Source: Pseudomonadota bacterium (GTDB taxonomy: Bacteria; Pseudomonadota; Alphaproteobacteria; Acetobacterales; Acetobacteraceae). Taken from it: a stretch of DNA of 32,346 bases. The stretch covers positions 1 through 32,346 of the forward strand of contig JAJZEG010000225.1 in the NCBI GenBank assembly GCA_021828605.1, in the 5' to 3' direction. The position numbers and the translations under genes were made by a program. The first letter of the stretch is position 1, and each line of letters opens with the position of its first letter. The notes below the pieces were generated by a model. The model had not been told where the DNA came from. It made no database searches and worked only from the letters and a program-made list of their open reading frames with translations. This document shows positions 15,103-22,883 of this stretch, piece after piece.

Positions 15103-16719
15103 ATGCGCCGTGCAAGATTTCTGCTGATCCCGGTTTTATCGCTGCTCACGATGCTGATCTGGTGGGTTCCCAACCGACCCGCAGCCGGGCAGGTGAGCAT
15201 GCCGGATGCGCGGTTTCATTCGGTGTCCTATGCGCCGTTTCGCGATGGCCAATCGCCTTTGACCAAAACCTATCCGAGTAGCGCGCAGGTGGCGCAGGAT
15301 TTACGGCTGATTGCGAAACATGCCGATGGCATCCGCACCTATTCCTCGCTCGAAGGCAATTATGATATCGGCGCGCTCGCCAAACAGGCCGGGTTGAAGG
15401 TCTGGGTTGGCATTTGGCTGAGTTCCAATCCGCGCGCGAATGCCCGCGAAATGGCGGCGGGGATCGCGCAGGCCAATGCCCATCCGCATACCGATACACG
15501 GGTGGTGGTAGGCAATGAGGTGTTGCTGCGGCGCGATTTATCGCCCCAGGCGCTGATCGCCGATATCGATTATGTCAAAGCGCGGGTGCGCCAGCCGGTG
15601 GCCTATGCCGATGTTGCCAGCTTTTGGTTTCAATTTCCGCAGGTAGCAAAACATGTCGATATCGTGATGATCCATTTGCTGCCCTACTGGCAGAATCATC
15701 CGGTCGGGGTGAATGCGGCGATCGGGCGGATCGCACGCACGATTGCCAAGACGAAACGACTATTTCCCGGCAAGCGGATTTCGGTGGGGGAAACCGGCTG
15801 GCCGAGCCGGGGGCGCTGGCGTGGCGATGCGGCACCCTCGCGGGTCAATGAGGCGATTTTTTTGCGTAAATTCGTGGCGCTGGCTGATCGCGATCATGTC
15901 GATTACAATTTGATCGAGGCGTTCGATCAGGATTGGAAATATCATGATGAAGGCATCGCCGGGGCGAATTGGGGCATTTGGAACGCGCAACGTTTACCGA
16001 AATTTCCGCTGGCCGGTCCGGTGGTCGCGATGCCGCATTGGCCGATTTATGCGCTCTGCGCGCTGATTTTTTCGTTGGTTCTGATGCGAGGCGCGCGGGG
16101 TCATGCGATGCGGGGCAGGGTGGGCGCGTTCGCGCTCGGCAATGGCTTGACCTATGCGGGGGCGATCACCTGGCATGAATTGTACGATCATTCGCTGGTG
16201 CTGTGCGCGATGATTAATCTGCCCGCGCAAGCCTTGCTCGCCTGGCTTTATCTGCGCCGTTCCCCGACCAAACGAGCAGGGGCGATGTCGGCGGGTGAGA
16301 CGATCTGGCTGCTGCGCGCAAGCCTGTTTGGTTATGCGCGGGGGCAGGATTGGCGTCGTCACGGATTCGAGCATTTGGCGACTTTGTTCCTGATCACCGC
16401 AGCCATTATTCAAATGATGCTGGTGTTTGATCCGCGTTATCGCGACGCACCCTTCGCGGTTTTCGCGACCCCGGTGATGATCGCCGCACTGCGCCTCGCG
16501 GCGCGTGATTATGGTGCGGCGCGCGATTGGCGCGATGTTCTGCCCAGCCTGATCTTGGCGATGGGCGCTGTTGCCGGTGCGGTCATCGCCGGTTGGCCAA
16601 ATACTGAATTCATGATTTGGAGTGCTTGCGCTTTATTGCTCGCAGCACCCGGCCTGATCGGTTTCGCTGTTGCCACGCCTAACCAACCTGGAGAGTCCCA
16701 TGCCCTTATACGCTCTTGA
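15103..16719 (+). CDS. Membrane-bound GH17 family beta-glucan enzyme (putative beta-(1-6) glucan synthase)
   Basis: A 538-residue protein with an N-terminal membrane anchor (about 5-22), a glycoside hydrolase family 17 domain (about 38-310) and several C-terminal membrane helices (about 318-530). The two GH17 glutamates are present: Glu139 in VVGNEVLLRRD (acid/base) and Glu230 in SVGETGWPS (nucleophile). This hydrolase-plus-membrane layout is like NdvC-type proteins of rhizobia, which take part in periplasmic beta-(1,3)(1,6) glucan synthesis by transglycosylation. No processive glucan synthase gene lies nearby, so the acceptor is unknown. The 3' end overlaps the next gene by 20 bases. Confidence 0.87.
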   Translation: MRRARFLLIPVLSLLTMLIWWVPNRPAAGQVSMPDARFHSVSYAPFRDGQSPLTKTYPSSAQVAQDLRLIAKHADGIRTYSSLEGNYDIGALAKQAGLKVWVGIWLSSNPRANAREMAAGIAQANAHPHTDTRVVVGNEVLLRRDLSPQALIADIDYVKARVRQPVAYADVASFWFQFPQVAKHVDIVMIHLLPYWQNHPVGVNAAIGRIARTIAKTKRLFPGKRISVGETGWPSRGRWRGDAAPSRVNEAIFLRKFVALADRDHVDYNLIEAFDQDWKYHDEGIAGANWGIWNAQRLPKFPLAGPVVAMPHWPIYALCALIFSLVLMRGARGHAMRGRVGAFALGNGLTYAGAITWHELYDHSLVLCAMINLPAQALLAWLYLRRSPTKRAGAMSAGETIWLLRASLFGYARGQDWRRHGFEHLATLFLITAAIIQMMLVFDPRYRDAPFAVFATPVMIAALRLAARDYGAARDWRDVLPSLILAMGAVAGAVIAGWPNTEFMIWSACALLLAAPGLIGFAVATPNQPGESHALIRS

Positions 16720-17230
16720 TGACATCGCCCCCGAATTACCCGCCGATGGCAGCGCCTGGATCGCGCCCAATGCGCAGTTGATTGGTAAAATCCGTCTGGG
16801 CACGCAATCGAGCGTTTGGTTTGGTGCGGTGCTGCGCGGCGATAATGAATGGATTACCCTTGGCGCGCGCAGCAATATTCAGGAAAATTGCGTGCTGCAT
16901 ACCGATATCGGCTCGCCACTTACCATCGAGGAGGATTGCACCATCGGCCATTCGGTGACGCTGCATGGCTGCACCATTGGCCGGGGCAGCCTGATTGGCA
17001 TGGGGGCGATTATTTTGAACGGTGCGGTGATTGGCGAGAACAGTATTGTCGGCGCTCACGCTCTGGTCACCGAGGGCAAAGTCTTTCCGCCCGGCTCGAT
17101 GATTATGGGTTCGCCCGCCAGCGTGAAACGCAGCCTGCCCGAGCAGGCCGCGTCCCAACTGCGCCAATCGGCGCTGTTTTATGTGAAAAACGCCGCACGG
17201 TTCGCCCAGGGGCTGACCCTTATTGATTAA
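16700..17230 (+). CDS. Gamma-carbonic anhydrase-like hexapeptide-repeat protein
   Basis: A 176-residue left-handed beta-helix protein. Hexapeptide repeats run from about residue 20 to 135 (IAPNAQLIGK, CTIGRGSLIGMGAIILNGAVIGENSIVGA). His67 (VLHTDIG), His84 and His89 (IGHSVTLHGC) occupy the zinc-ligand positions of gamma-carbonic anhydrases. Homologues in proteobacteria include YrdA/PaaY-like proteins, and many have weak or untested anhydrase activity. GGAGAG precedes the ATG at 16700. The gene begins inside the end of the GH17 gene, so they are probably cotranscribed. Confidence 0.92.
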   Translation: MPLYALDDIAPELPADGSAWIAPNAQLIGKIRLGTQSSVWFGAVLRGDNEWITLGARSNIQENCVLHTDIGSPLTIEEDCTIGHSVTLHGCTIGRGSLIGMGAIILNGAVIGENSIVGAHALVTEGKVFPPGSMIMGSPASVKRSLPEQAASQLRQSALFYVKNAARFAQGLTLID

Positions 17231-17250
17231 GCCGCATTCTGTGTCTCGGC

Positions 17251-17556
17251 TCAGCGTTTGCCGCTATGCATGAGCATCGCCAGCATGTAGCTGGCGGTTG
17301 CGGTCGCCAATAATGCAATAACGGGCTGGCTTTTTACGAAATCGAGCAAAGGCTGGGTCACGCCGCTCTGCGCTGCGGCATCAGCCGCATCGCTGATCGC
17401 ATCCTTGGCGGCGCCATAGGCTTTTTGCGCCTTGCCGGAAACCTGATCGGCCATGCCTTCGCCGCGCATCCCCTCATCGCCGGTGGCGGACCCCAAACCT
17501 TCTTTGGCCTTGCCGATAAAATCGCGCGCGGTGCCGGTAACTTCGTTCTCATCCAT
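17251..17556 (-). CDS. CsbD-family stress protein with C-terminal membrane segment
   Basis: A 101-residue protein. The first part (TGTARDFIGKAKEGLGSATGDEGMRGEGMADQVSGKAQKAYGAAKD) is the CsbD domain, common in small stress-induced bacterial proteins. A helical Ala-rich link and a hydrophobic segment near the end (about residues 80-96, VIALLATATASYMLAML) follow, which would anchor it in the membrane. GGAG lies eight bases before the ATG at 17556. It converges with the anhydrase-like gene. Expression under stress is the family pattern; no regulator site was identified. Confidence 0.87.
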   Translation of the reverse strand: MDENEVTGTARDFIGKAKEGLGSATGDEGMRGEGMADQVSGKAQKAYGAAKDAISDAADAAAQSGVTQPLLDFVKSQPVIALLATATASYMLAMLMHSGKR

Positions 17557-17904
17557 GATTCGCACTCCATGATCACTGTTCATCAGCAGATGGCCGTTTG
17601 CGGGGGGCCAAACAAGCGGCAGGCCGCGTCGCGGGGGGCGCGGCTTGCCACCTGAGCGCGGAATTACCCAAATTATTTGAATAAAAACAGCTGCTTGTTT
17701 GTTTCGGGGCCGGATGAGGCTTGAGCATTACAAATCCATAATAAGGGGCCTCCCGCCCGACCTGATCGCGGCATTATCCCGAATCAGGCGGTCGATTTAG
17801 TAATGAAGTTGACATGATCGCCGTTTGCTGGACACATTATTGTGTGTCGCCTGATGCGACGCGACGCACCGAGCCGCAAACCGTCCATTCACAGGGAGAC
17901 CACT
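17557..17904. other. Intergenic region between the csbD-like gene and the APC permease (348 bases)
   Basis: No convincing gene is present. The left part is GC-rich with imperfect complementary arms around 17618-17648. An A+T-rich patch lies at 17665-17700. CCTGAT (17761-17766) and ATCAGG (17783-17788) form an inverted repeat. A consensus TTGACA occurs at 17809-17814 but I do not find a good -10 at 16-18 bases. The inverted repeat at 17831-17848 is listed separately. It must hold the divergent promoters of both flanking genes. Confidence 0.6.
17831..17848. promoter_or_regulatory. Operator-like inverted repeat upstream of the APC permease
   Basis: GACACA (17831-17836) and TGTGTC (17843-17848) are perfect arms around the spacer TTATTG. 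The site lies 57 bases before the permease ATG and 17 bases after a TTGACA hexamer, overlapping where a -10 would fall. It could be a repressor site; no specific regulator is assigned. Confidence 0.35.
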
Positions 17905-19518
17905 ATGGCCGATGGGATGAATGTCAAACTCAAACGTGATGCGGGGATCATCGGCTTGCTGTTTGCGAGTCTGGGCGGGATCATCGGCTCGGGCTGGTTG
18001 CTCGGCCCCCTCACCGCCGCCAAAATCGCTGGCCCCGCCGCGTTGATCGCCTGGGCGATTGGCGGATTCGCGGTGTTACTGCTCTCCTTTGTGTATGCCG
18101 AACTCGCAACGGCCTTTCCGCGCGGCGGGGCGGTGATTGCGTTTCCGAAATTATCGCATGGTAATTTGATGGCGACCATGCTCAGCTTCGTGGTGTTCCT
18201 GGGCTATGCCTCGGTCGCCCCCGCCGAGGCGTCGGCGGTGATCACCTATGCCAGCAACTACATTGCAGGGCTGGTCAATAAAGCCGGCGTGTTAACCACC
18301 GAAGGTTTCTTCGCCTCGGCGGTGCTGCTGGCGGTGTTCGCGGTGGTCAATATGCTGGCGATCAAATTGGTGTTGATGATCAACAGCACCTTGACCTGGT
18401 GGAAGCTGGCAATTCCGGCCCTCACCATTATCGTGTTTTTGTTCGCGGGTTTCCATGCCAGCAACTTCACCTCGCACGGCTTCGCACCCACCGGCGTCTC
18501 GGGCGTTTTCTCCGCCGTTGCCACCTCGGGCATCGTGTTCTCCTATCTGGGCTTTCGCCAGGCGGTGGAGCTTGCCGGTGAATCGAGCAACCCCAAACGC
18601 TTCCTGCCGATCGCGATTGTCGGCTCGGTGGTGATCGGGTTGATCATTTATGCCGGTCTGCAATTTGTGTTTATCGGTGCCATTCCGCCGGCCGATTTGG
18701 CCAAAGGCTGGGCCAATCTGAACTTCCAAGGCGCGTTCGGCCCGTTTGCCGGTCTGGCGACTTTGGCCGGGGTCGGCTGGTTGGCGACGTTGCTGTATAT
18801 CGATGCCTTCATCTCGCCCTCGGGCACCGGCATTATTTACTTCACCACCACCTCGCGGGTGCTCTATGCCACCGGCAAAGAAGGTCTGATCGGCGGCAAT
18901 TTTTTCGCCAAACTCTCCAGCGTCGGCGTGCCGGTGGTGGGCGTGATCATCACCTTCCTGGTCGGCCTGCTGTTCCTGGTGCCGTTTCCGTCCTGGCAGG
19001 GCATTGTGACCTTCATTTCTTCGGCCACCGTGCTGTCCTATGGCACCGGGCCGGTGGTGTTGCTCACCTTGCGCAAAACCATGCCGCAAGCGCAGTTCCC
19101 GCGTCCGTTCCTGCTGTCGGGCGCGCCGATTGTCGCCGGTATCGCCTTCATCATTTCCAATTTCATCATTTTCTGGAGTGGGGCGCATACCGATAACTTC
19201 CTGTTCGGCCTGATCGCGGTGTTTGCCATCGTTTATATCGCCTATGAGGCGATTCTCGGCGTCGGCCTCAGCAATTTGCATTGGCGCGGCGCGTGGTGGC
19301 TGGCGCCGTATTTCTTTGGCATGTGGCTGCTGACCTATTTGGGCCCGAAAGGCCTGGTTGGCGGCACCGGCTTGCTCAACCAGATCACCGACTCGGCGAT
19401 TTTGGTGGTGTTCAGCCTGGTTATGCTGTTCATTGCGATGAATTCCGGCATGGTTGATCCCGAGGAAGCCAAGGCGACGATTCTCTCGGGTAACCCCGAA
19501 CTGTTCGGCGCTGACTAA
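17905..19518 (+). CDS. APC-family amino acid permease
   Basis: A 537-residue inner-membrane transporter with about twelve to fourteen helices. The first helix has the APC hallmark GIIGLLFASLGGIIGSGWLLGP (about residues 14-35), where the broken helix binds the amino-acid backbone. FVYAELATAFPRGGAVIAFP and SYLGFRQAVELAGESSNPKRFLPIAI are further family landmarks. The substrate is not predictable. AGGGAG lies seven bases before the ATG at 17905; a longer frame to 17842 lacks such a site. It appears monocistronic, ending in a strong terminator at 19536-19570. Confidence 0.93.
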   Translation: MADGMNVKLKRDAGIIGLLFASLGGIIGSGWLLGPLTAAKIAGPAALIAWAIGGFAVLLLSFVYAELATAFPRGGAVIAFPKLSHGNLMATMLSFVVFLGYASVAPAEASAVITYASNYIAGLVNKAGVLTTEGFFASAVLLAVFAVVNMLAIKLVLMINSTLTWWKLAIPALTIIVFLFAGFHASNFTSHGFAPTGVSGVFSAVATSGIVFSYLGFRQAVELAGESSNPKRFLPIAIVGSVVIGLIIYAGLQFVFIGAIPPADLAKGWANLNFQGAFGPFAGLATLAGVGWLATLLYIDAFISPSGTGIIYFTTTSRVLYATGKEGLIGGNFFAKLSSVGVPVVGVIITFLVGLLFLVPFPSWQGIVTFISSATVLSYGTGPVVLLTLRKTMPQAQFPRPFLLSGAPIVAGIAFIISNFIIFWSGAHTDNFLFGLIAVFAIVYIAYEAILGVGLSNLHWRGAWWLAPYFFGMWLLTYLGPKGLVGGTGLLNQITDSAILVVFSLVMLFIAMNSGMVDPEEAKATILSGNPELFGAD

Positions 19519-19535
19519 CTGACGTCAGTGCAGCA

Positions 19536-19570
19536 AGCGGTCGTGGCGCATCCCGTCACGACCGCTTTTT
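19536..19570 (+). terminator. Intrinsic terminator of the APC permease gene
   Basis: AGCGGTCGTG (19536-19545) and CACGACCGCT (19557-19566) form a perfect 10-base-pair stem with an 11-base loop, followed directly by a run of five T. It begins 17 bases after the permease stop and is the clearest factor-independent terminator in the window. Confidence 0.92.
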
Positions 19571-19616
19571 GCTATCGCGACGCGAGCGTTGATATGACCA
19601 ATGAATGGGAGCGAAA

Positions 19617-19922
19617 ATGTCGCAAAATAATGAAATCCGGGTGATTGCCCATGTGCAGGCCCAACCCGGCGCTGAAGCCGCGATCAGGGAAGCTTTGATC
19701 ACCTTAGTGCGCGCCACTCGCGCCGAGCCGGGCTGCATCGGCTACACCCTGCATGAAGATCCGGCCAAAGCCGGGCAGTTTTATTTCTACGAGATTTATC
19801 GCGATCAAGCGGCGCTTGATCATCATATGCAATCCCCACATCTCGCCGCAGCCTTCGCCGCCGTCGGCCATCTGGTCGCGGCAGAGCCGGTGATCACGCC
19901 GATCAAGGAAGTCGTGATTTAA
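19617..19922 (+). CDS. ABM-domain protein (putative quinol/antibiotic biosynthesis monooxygenase)
   Basis: A 101-residue dimeric alpha+beta-barrel protein of the ABM (YgiN-like) family. The pattern RVIAHVQAQPGAEAAIREALITLVRATRAEPGCIGYTLHEDPAKAGQFYFYEIYRDQAALDHHMQSPHL is characteristic. Members are cofactor-free or haem-related oxygenases or simple quinone-handling proteins; no specific substrate follows from sequence. GGGAG precedes the ATG at 19617; the earlier in-frame ATG at 19605 has no site. It lies 47 bases after the terminator, so it has its own promoter. Confidence 0.85.
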   Translation: MSQNNEIRVIAHVQAQPGAEAAIREALITLVRATRAEPGCIGYTLHEDPAKAGQFYFYEIYRDQAALDHHMQSPHLAAAFAAVGHLVAAEPVITPIKEVVI

Positions 19923-19928
19923 GAGTCA

Positions 19929-19950
19929 GCGCCGCCTTACCGGGCGGCGC
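19929..19950. terminator. GC-rich hairpin at the convergent ABM/DUF971 junction
   Basis: GCGCCGCC (19929-19936) and GGCGGCGC (19943-19950) make an 8-base-pair stem with loop TTACCG. It starts seven bases after the ABM stop and overlaps the end of the DUF971 gene. No T run follows on either strand, so its role in termination is uncertain. Confidence 0.4.
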
Positions 19951-20293
19951 CCGCGGCCTCAAGCGCGCGCAAATAGGCCGCCCAGCGATACTCCTGCTCG
20001 CGGCCTAAACGGTGCAAATAATCCCAGGAAAAAATCCCGGTCGAATGCCCGTCATCAAAGCTGATGCGAATCGCATAATTTCCGTTCGGCTCGATTTGGT
20101 TGATGCCGACCTCGCGCTTGCCGCTGACCAATTGCCGCTCTGCCGGACTATGGCCCTGCACCTCGGCACTCGGGCTTTCGATTCGCAAATATTCCGCAGG
20201 CAGCGCAAAAACCGACCCATCGGCGAAGCTGATTTCCAGCAATCGCTCGGCGCGCTTGAGCCGGATTTCGGTGGGTTCGGGGCCAGCGTTCAT
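19937..20293 (-). CDS. DUF971 domain protein
   Basis: A 118-residue protein of the DUF971 family, which is related to the N-terminal domain of gamma-butyrobetaine hydroxylase. Typical elements are [37 protein letters not shown], and [25 protein letters not shown]. In other bacteria it is often found near iron-sulfur or Mrp-type genes, but its role is not established. The start codon overlaps the stop of the Trm112-like gene (ATGA), so the two are coupled. Confidence 0.9.
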   Translation of the reverse strand: MNAGPEPTEIRLKRAERLLEISFADGSVFALPAEYLRIESPSAEVQGHSPAERQLVSGKREVGINQIEPNGNYAIRISFDDGHSTGIFSWDYLHRLGREQEYRWAAYLRALEAAGAAR

Positions 20294-20475
20294 TGATCGA
20301 TCTTGCGCGCCTCATCGACCAGCATGATCGGGATGCCATCGCGCACCGGGAACGCCAATCCGGCCCGCTCGCTGATTAATTCCCCGGCGGTGCGATCATA
20401 GCGCAACGGCCCTTTGGTGAGAGGGCAGACTAGCAATTCCAACAATTTAGGATCAACCGGCGCGGTCTCGGTCAT
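20290..20475 (-). CDS. Trm112-family small protein
   Basis: A 61-residue protein of the Trm112/YcaR family: [20 protein letters not shown], then [24 protein letters not shown]. In eukaryotes and archaea Trm112 activates several methyltransferases; bacterial members are poorly studied. It keeps one Cys of the usual zinc-ribbon (LLVCPLTKG), but the second Cys of the CP-x-C motif is Thr, so metal binding is doubtful. It is followed by DUF971 with an ATGA overlap, and a tRNA-Arg gene lies just upstream. Confidence 0.87.
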   Translation of the reverse strand: MTETAPVDPKLLELLVCPLTKGPLRYDRTAGELISERAGLAFPVRDGIPIMLVDEARKIDQ

Positions 20476-20498
20476 GCGCGCTCCGTATTCTGAAAAAA

Positions 20499-20575
20499 TG
20501 GCGCACCCGAAGAGACTCGAACTCCTAACCCCCAGATTCGTAGTCTGGTGCTCTATCCAATTGAGCTACGGGTGC
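20499..20575 (-). tRNA. tRNA-Arg, anticodon ACG
   Basis: Read on the minus strand, 20575 to 20499 folds as a 77-base cloverleaf with an encoded CCA end. The acceptor stem pairs GCACCCG with CGGGTGC. The D arm is GCTC-AATTGGATA-GAGC. The anticodon stem CCAGA/TCTGG encloses CTACGAA, giving anticodon ACG for arginine (read as ICG after deamination). The T arm contains GTTCGAGTC. No attachment-site duplication or integrase is nearby. Confidence 0.97.
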
Positions 20576-20642
20576 GATGCGGTTCGACTAGCCGATACCG
20601 CGCGCCACGGCAAGACCCGGCGGTCCGCATCGCACAACACAG

Positions 20643-20671
20643 ATGACAAACCAGCCCTGAGATTTTATATC
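20643..20671 (+). promoter_or_regulatory. Putative promoter giving a leaderless mRNA for the 20680 gene
   Basis: ATGACA (20643-20648) and TATATC (20666-20671) are 17 bases apart. The ATG of the downstream gene begins only nine bases after the -10, where transcription would be expected to start, and no ribosome-binding site lies between. Together this suggests a leaderless or nearly leaderless transcript. Confidence 0.4.
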
Positions 20672-20679
20672 ATACAACC

Positions 20680-22236
20680 ATGAGTAGTGATTCCTCGGAT
20701 TCTGCCGTCCGACCCGGTTATATTGTCTGGCTGATGCTGCTGCTCGGCGCGCTGACCCTCGCACCATTATTGACCACCCTCACCCCGCCTTTGCTCGATT
20801 ACCCCAATCATCTGGCGCGCTGCTATATTTTGGCTCATTTGCCGACCAGCCCGACGCTGCGGCTTTATTATCGCAACGTGATGATGGCCCAGCCTAATCT
20901 GGCGCTTGATTTGATCATCCCGCCCATGGAGCGGGTGGTGTCGATTTGGCGGGCGGGCCAGATTTTTCTGGCATTTACGCTCCTTGCTTTGGTTGGAGGG
21001 AGCATTGCTCTGCATCGCGCCTGGTCCGGCCATTGGTCGAGCTGGCCCGCTTTGGCCTGGCTGCTCGGCTATAACCGGTTATTTTATTTTGGCTTCCTCG
21101 GCTATTTATTCGGGCTCGGCGCCGCATTGGGCGCTTGTGCGCTTTGGATCAGCCTGAGTAATCGCCCTTCGTTGCTGCGCTTCGCAAGCGGGCTTGCCTG
21201 TGCGAGCCTGATTTACCTGTTGCATCTCTATGCGCTCGGGATTTATGGCGTGCTGGTCGGTGGTTTTGAGTTGGATGATTGGCTGACCCATCCGCGCCCG
21301 CCAGCCGCACGGCTGGCCCGGCTCGCGGCCCTTGCCGGGCAATTTCTGCCTGCGGCTTTTTTGTTCCTATGGGTCAGCCCCACCGCAGGCGCTGTGCACC
21401 GCTTCGCCTGGGGTGGCTTTGTGCATCAATTAACCGAACCGCTGCATATGCTCGATGGCGTCACCCCGACGCTCGACCGACTGACCCTCGCTGGCCTGGT
21501 CACGCTGGTTTTGCTGCTGCTCGCCACCGGCCGCGCCACACTCGCGGCACCCGCGCGTATCCCGTTGCTCCTGCTTGGTCTGCTATTGTTAATCATGCCT
21601 AATGAATTATTTTCGAGCTTTGGCGCTAATCGCCGGATCCCGATTGCGCTGGCCTGCACCGTTCTCGCCGCCACTGATTGGCACCGGATCAGCGAGCGGC
21701 TGCGTCGCCGCATCCTGCTCGGGCTTTGTGCGCTCATCGCGTTGCGCACCGGCGCCACCATCCTGCGCTGGCGTGAGGATGCGCTGATTTATCGCCCCTA
21801 TCTCACCGCGTTTCGCGCCCTGCCGACGGGCGCCACCCTGCTCGCGGCGGTGCCCGCGACGCCCGCCGACACCACCCCGCCGCTTTACCATGTGGATGCC
21901 TATGCGGTGATCCTGCGCCAGGTGTTTTTGCCCAGCCTGTTCGCCGCCCCTGATGATGCGGGCTCATCGGTTGCCTTTACGCCGCACTTCCAGGCCCTGC
22001 ATCGGCGCACCCCGCCGGTGGTAATTTGGCCGCCCACCCTGGCCGCCTTGCGTCAACCCGACTTTGCAGCACGTCATGGTCCGTTCCGGCCTGCGCTCCG
22101 GCACGCTTATAGTGACGCGCTGGTGATCGATCCATCGGTGCTGCCGCGCATCGCCCAAGCGCCCGCGCGCTGCACGCTGATCGCCAGCGGCCCGGATTTC
22201 CGGCTCTTGGCGCTGCCCTGCAATGGATTTCGCTAG
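20680..22236 (+). CDS. Polytopic membrane protein, possible GT-C-type glycosyltransferase
   Basis: A 518-residue protein with about ten hydrophobic segments up to residue 360 and a soluble C-terminal part (about 370-518). The first loop after helix 1 contains PPLLDYPNHLARCYILAHLP; an acidic residue in that loop is typical of GT-C membrane glycosyltransferases, and I have seen similar DYPNHLAR proteins annotated only as hypothetical. A lipid-linked sugar donor is therefore a guess. The start has no ribosome-binding site (see the promoter entry). A separate gene for a secreted protein follows. Confidence 0.75.
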   Translation: MSSDSSDSAVRPGYIVWLMLLLGALTLAPLLTTLTPPLLDYPNHLARCYILAHLPTSPTLRLYYRNVMMAQPNLALDLIIPPMERVVSIWRAGQIFLAFTLLALVGGSIALHRAWSGHWSSWPALAWLLGYNRLFYFGFLGYLFGLGAALGACALWISLSNRPSLLRFASGLACASLIYLLHLYALGIYGVLVGGFELDDWLTHPRPPAARLARLAALAGQFLPAAFLFLWVSPTAGAVHRFAWGGFVHQLTEPLHMLDGVTPTLDRLTLAGLVTLVLLLLATGRATLAAPARIPLLLLGLLLLIMPNELFSSFGANRRIPIALACTVLAATDWHRISERLRRRILLGLCALIALRTGATILRWREDALIYRPYLTAFRALPTGATLLAAVPATPADTTPPLYHVDAYAVILRQVFLPSLFAAPDDAGSSVAFTPHFQALHRRTPPVVIWPPTLAALRQPDFAARHGPFRPALRHAYSDALVIDPSVLPRIAQAPARCTLIASGPDFRLLALPCNGFR

Positions 22237-22320
22237 CCATGCGTAATGAGCGTTGGTTGTTCACGGACCCGCATCCTATTATCGCGCCGCGTCCAAGCAC
22301 CAATAGGAATGGAGTGGGCC

Positions 22321-22785
22321 ATGTCGTTCAAAATGATCGGCGCTTCTCTCATCATCGCCGCCATAGCCGGGTTTCCGAAACCTGCTTCGGCGCTAAGTCC
22401 GGATCTGATCGTCATTGCCGCACCGGGCCTGCCGGCCACCTGCGCCACCGAAACCTATCGCGTGCATGGCTCGGTCGCGTTTCCGGCTTTTTGCCAAAAT
22501 GTCGAACAGGCGCTGCTGAGCAACGGCCCGTTCAACGCGGCCTTGCAACATGCCAGGCGCATCCATGCGGTGATTTCCTTCGCCGCTTTGCCCAGCGGTC
22601 GGGTGATCGCCACGTTGGTTAATCGCTCATCGGGCAATGCCCTGATTGATCGCTCCCTGCTCATCGCCTTGGCCGGGGTGCGCGCGCCGACCAGGGGCCA
22701 TCGCACCGAGTTATTCGCCATGCCGATTTTGCTGCAAGCGGTCGATAACACCCCCGCCGTGGTGTTTCATGTGGTGGTGAAATAG
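22321..22785 (+). CDS. Secreted protein with a TonB C-terminal-like domain
   Basis: A 154-residue protein. The N-terminus (MSFKMIGASLIIAAIAGFPKPASA) is a signal peptide. The segment IHAVISFAALPSGRVIATLVNRSSGNALIDRSLLIAL (about residues 80-116) resembles the TonB C-terminal domain pattern: a strand, a DG/SGR-V turn, RSSGN and an aliphatic helix. The membrane anchor and Pro-rich rod of TonB are absent, so it would be a free periplasmic version of unknown partner. GGAG is six bases before the ATG at 22321. Domain assignment is moderately sure; function is open. Confidence 0.68.
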   Translation: MSFKMIGASLIIAAIAGFPKPASALSPDLIVIAAPGLPATCATETYRVHGSVAFPAFCQNVEQALLSNGPFNAALQHARRIHAVISFAALPSGRVIATLVNRSSGNALIDRSLLIALAGVRAPTRGHRTELFAMPILLQAVDNTPAVVFHVVVK

Positions 22786-22792
22786 CCGGTTA

Positions 22793-22821
22793 GAGTGTTT
22801 CTCACATGATGAGAAACACTC
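22793..22821. terminator. Perfect 12-base-pair hairpin between convergent genes
   Basis: GAGTGTTTCTCA (22793-22804) and TGAGAAACACTC (22810-22821) enclose the loop CATGA, eight bases after the secreted-protein stop. On the plus strand ACCTCATATTTT follows, an imperfect T-rich tail. It probably terminates the plus-strand gene and may act in both directions. Confidence 0.65.
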
Positions 22822-22836
22822 ACCTCATATTTTGGC

Positions 22837-22883
22837 GGGCAACTTTATCCAATCAAATGATTCCATTTGATTGAATGTTGCCC
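22837..22883. terminator. Two-level inverted repeat at the egtD 3' end
   Basis: Outer arms GGGCAAC (22837-22843) and GTTGCCC (22877-22883) enclose inner arms CAATCAAATG (22850-22859) and CATTTGATTG (22864-22873), with a four-base loop ATTC. The outer right arm ends at the first base of the egtD stop complement. On the minus strand CGCCAAAATATG follows, without a T run. Confidence 0.55.

Noticed and set aside
18292..19281. A 329-residue minus-strand frame opposite the APC permease
   Set aside because: The product is rich in Gln, His and Arg and low complexity, as expected for the antisense of a membrane-protein gene. No ribosome-binding site or family motif is visible.
20499..20575. The tRNA-Arg gene as an integration site for a genomic island
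   Set aside because: No integrase, no repeat of the tRNA 3' end and no foreign-looking gene block is seen on either side.
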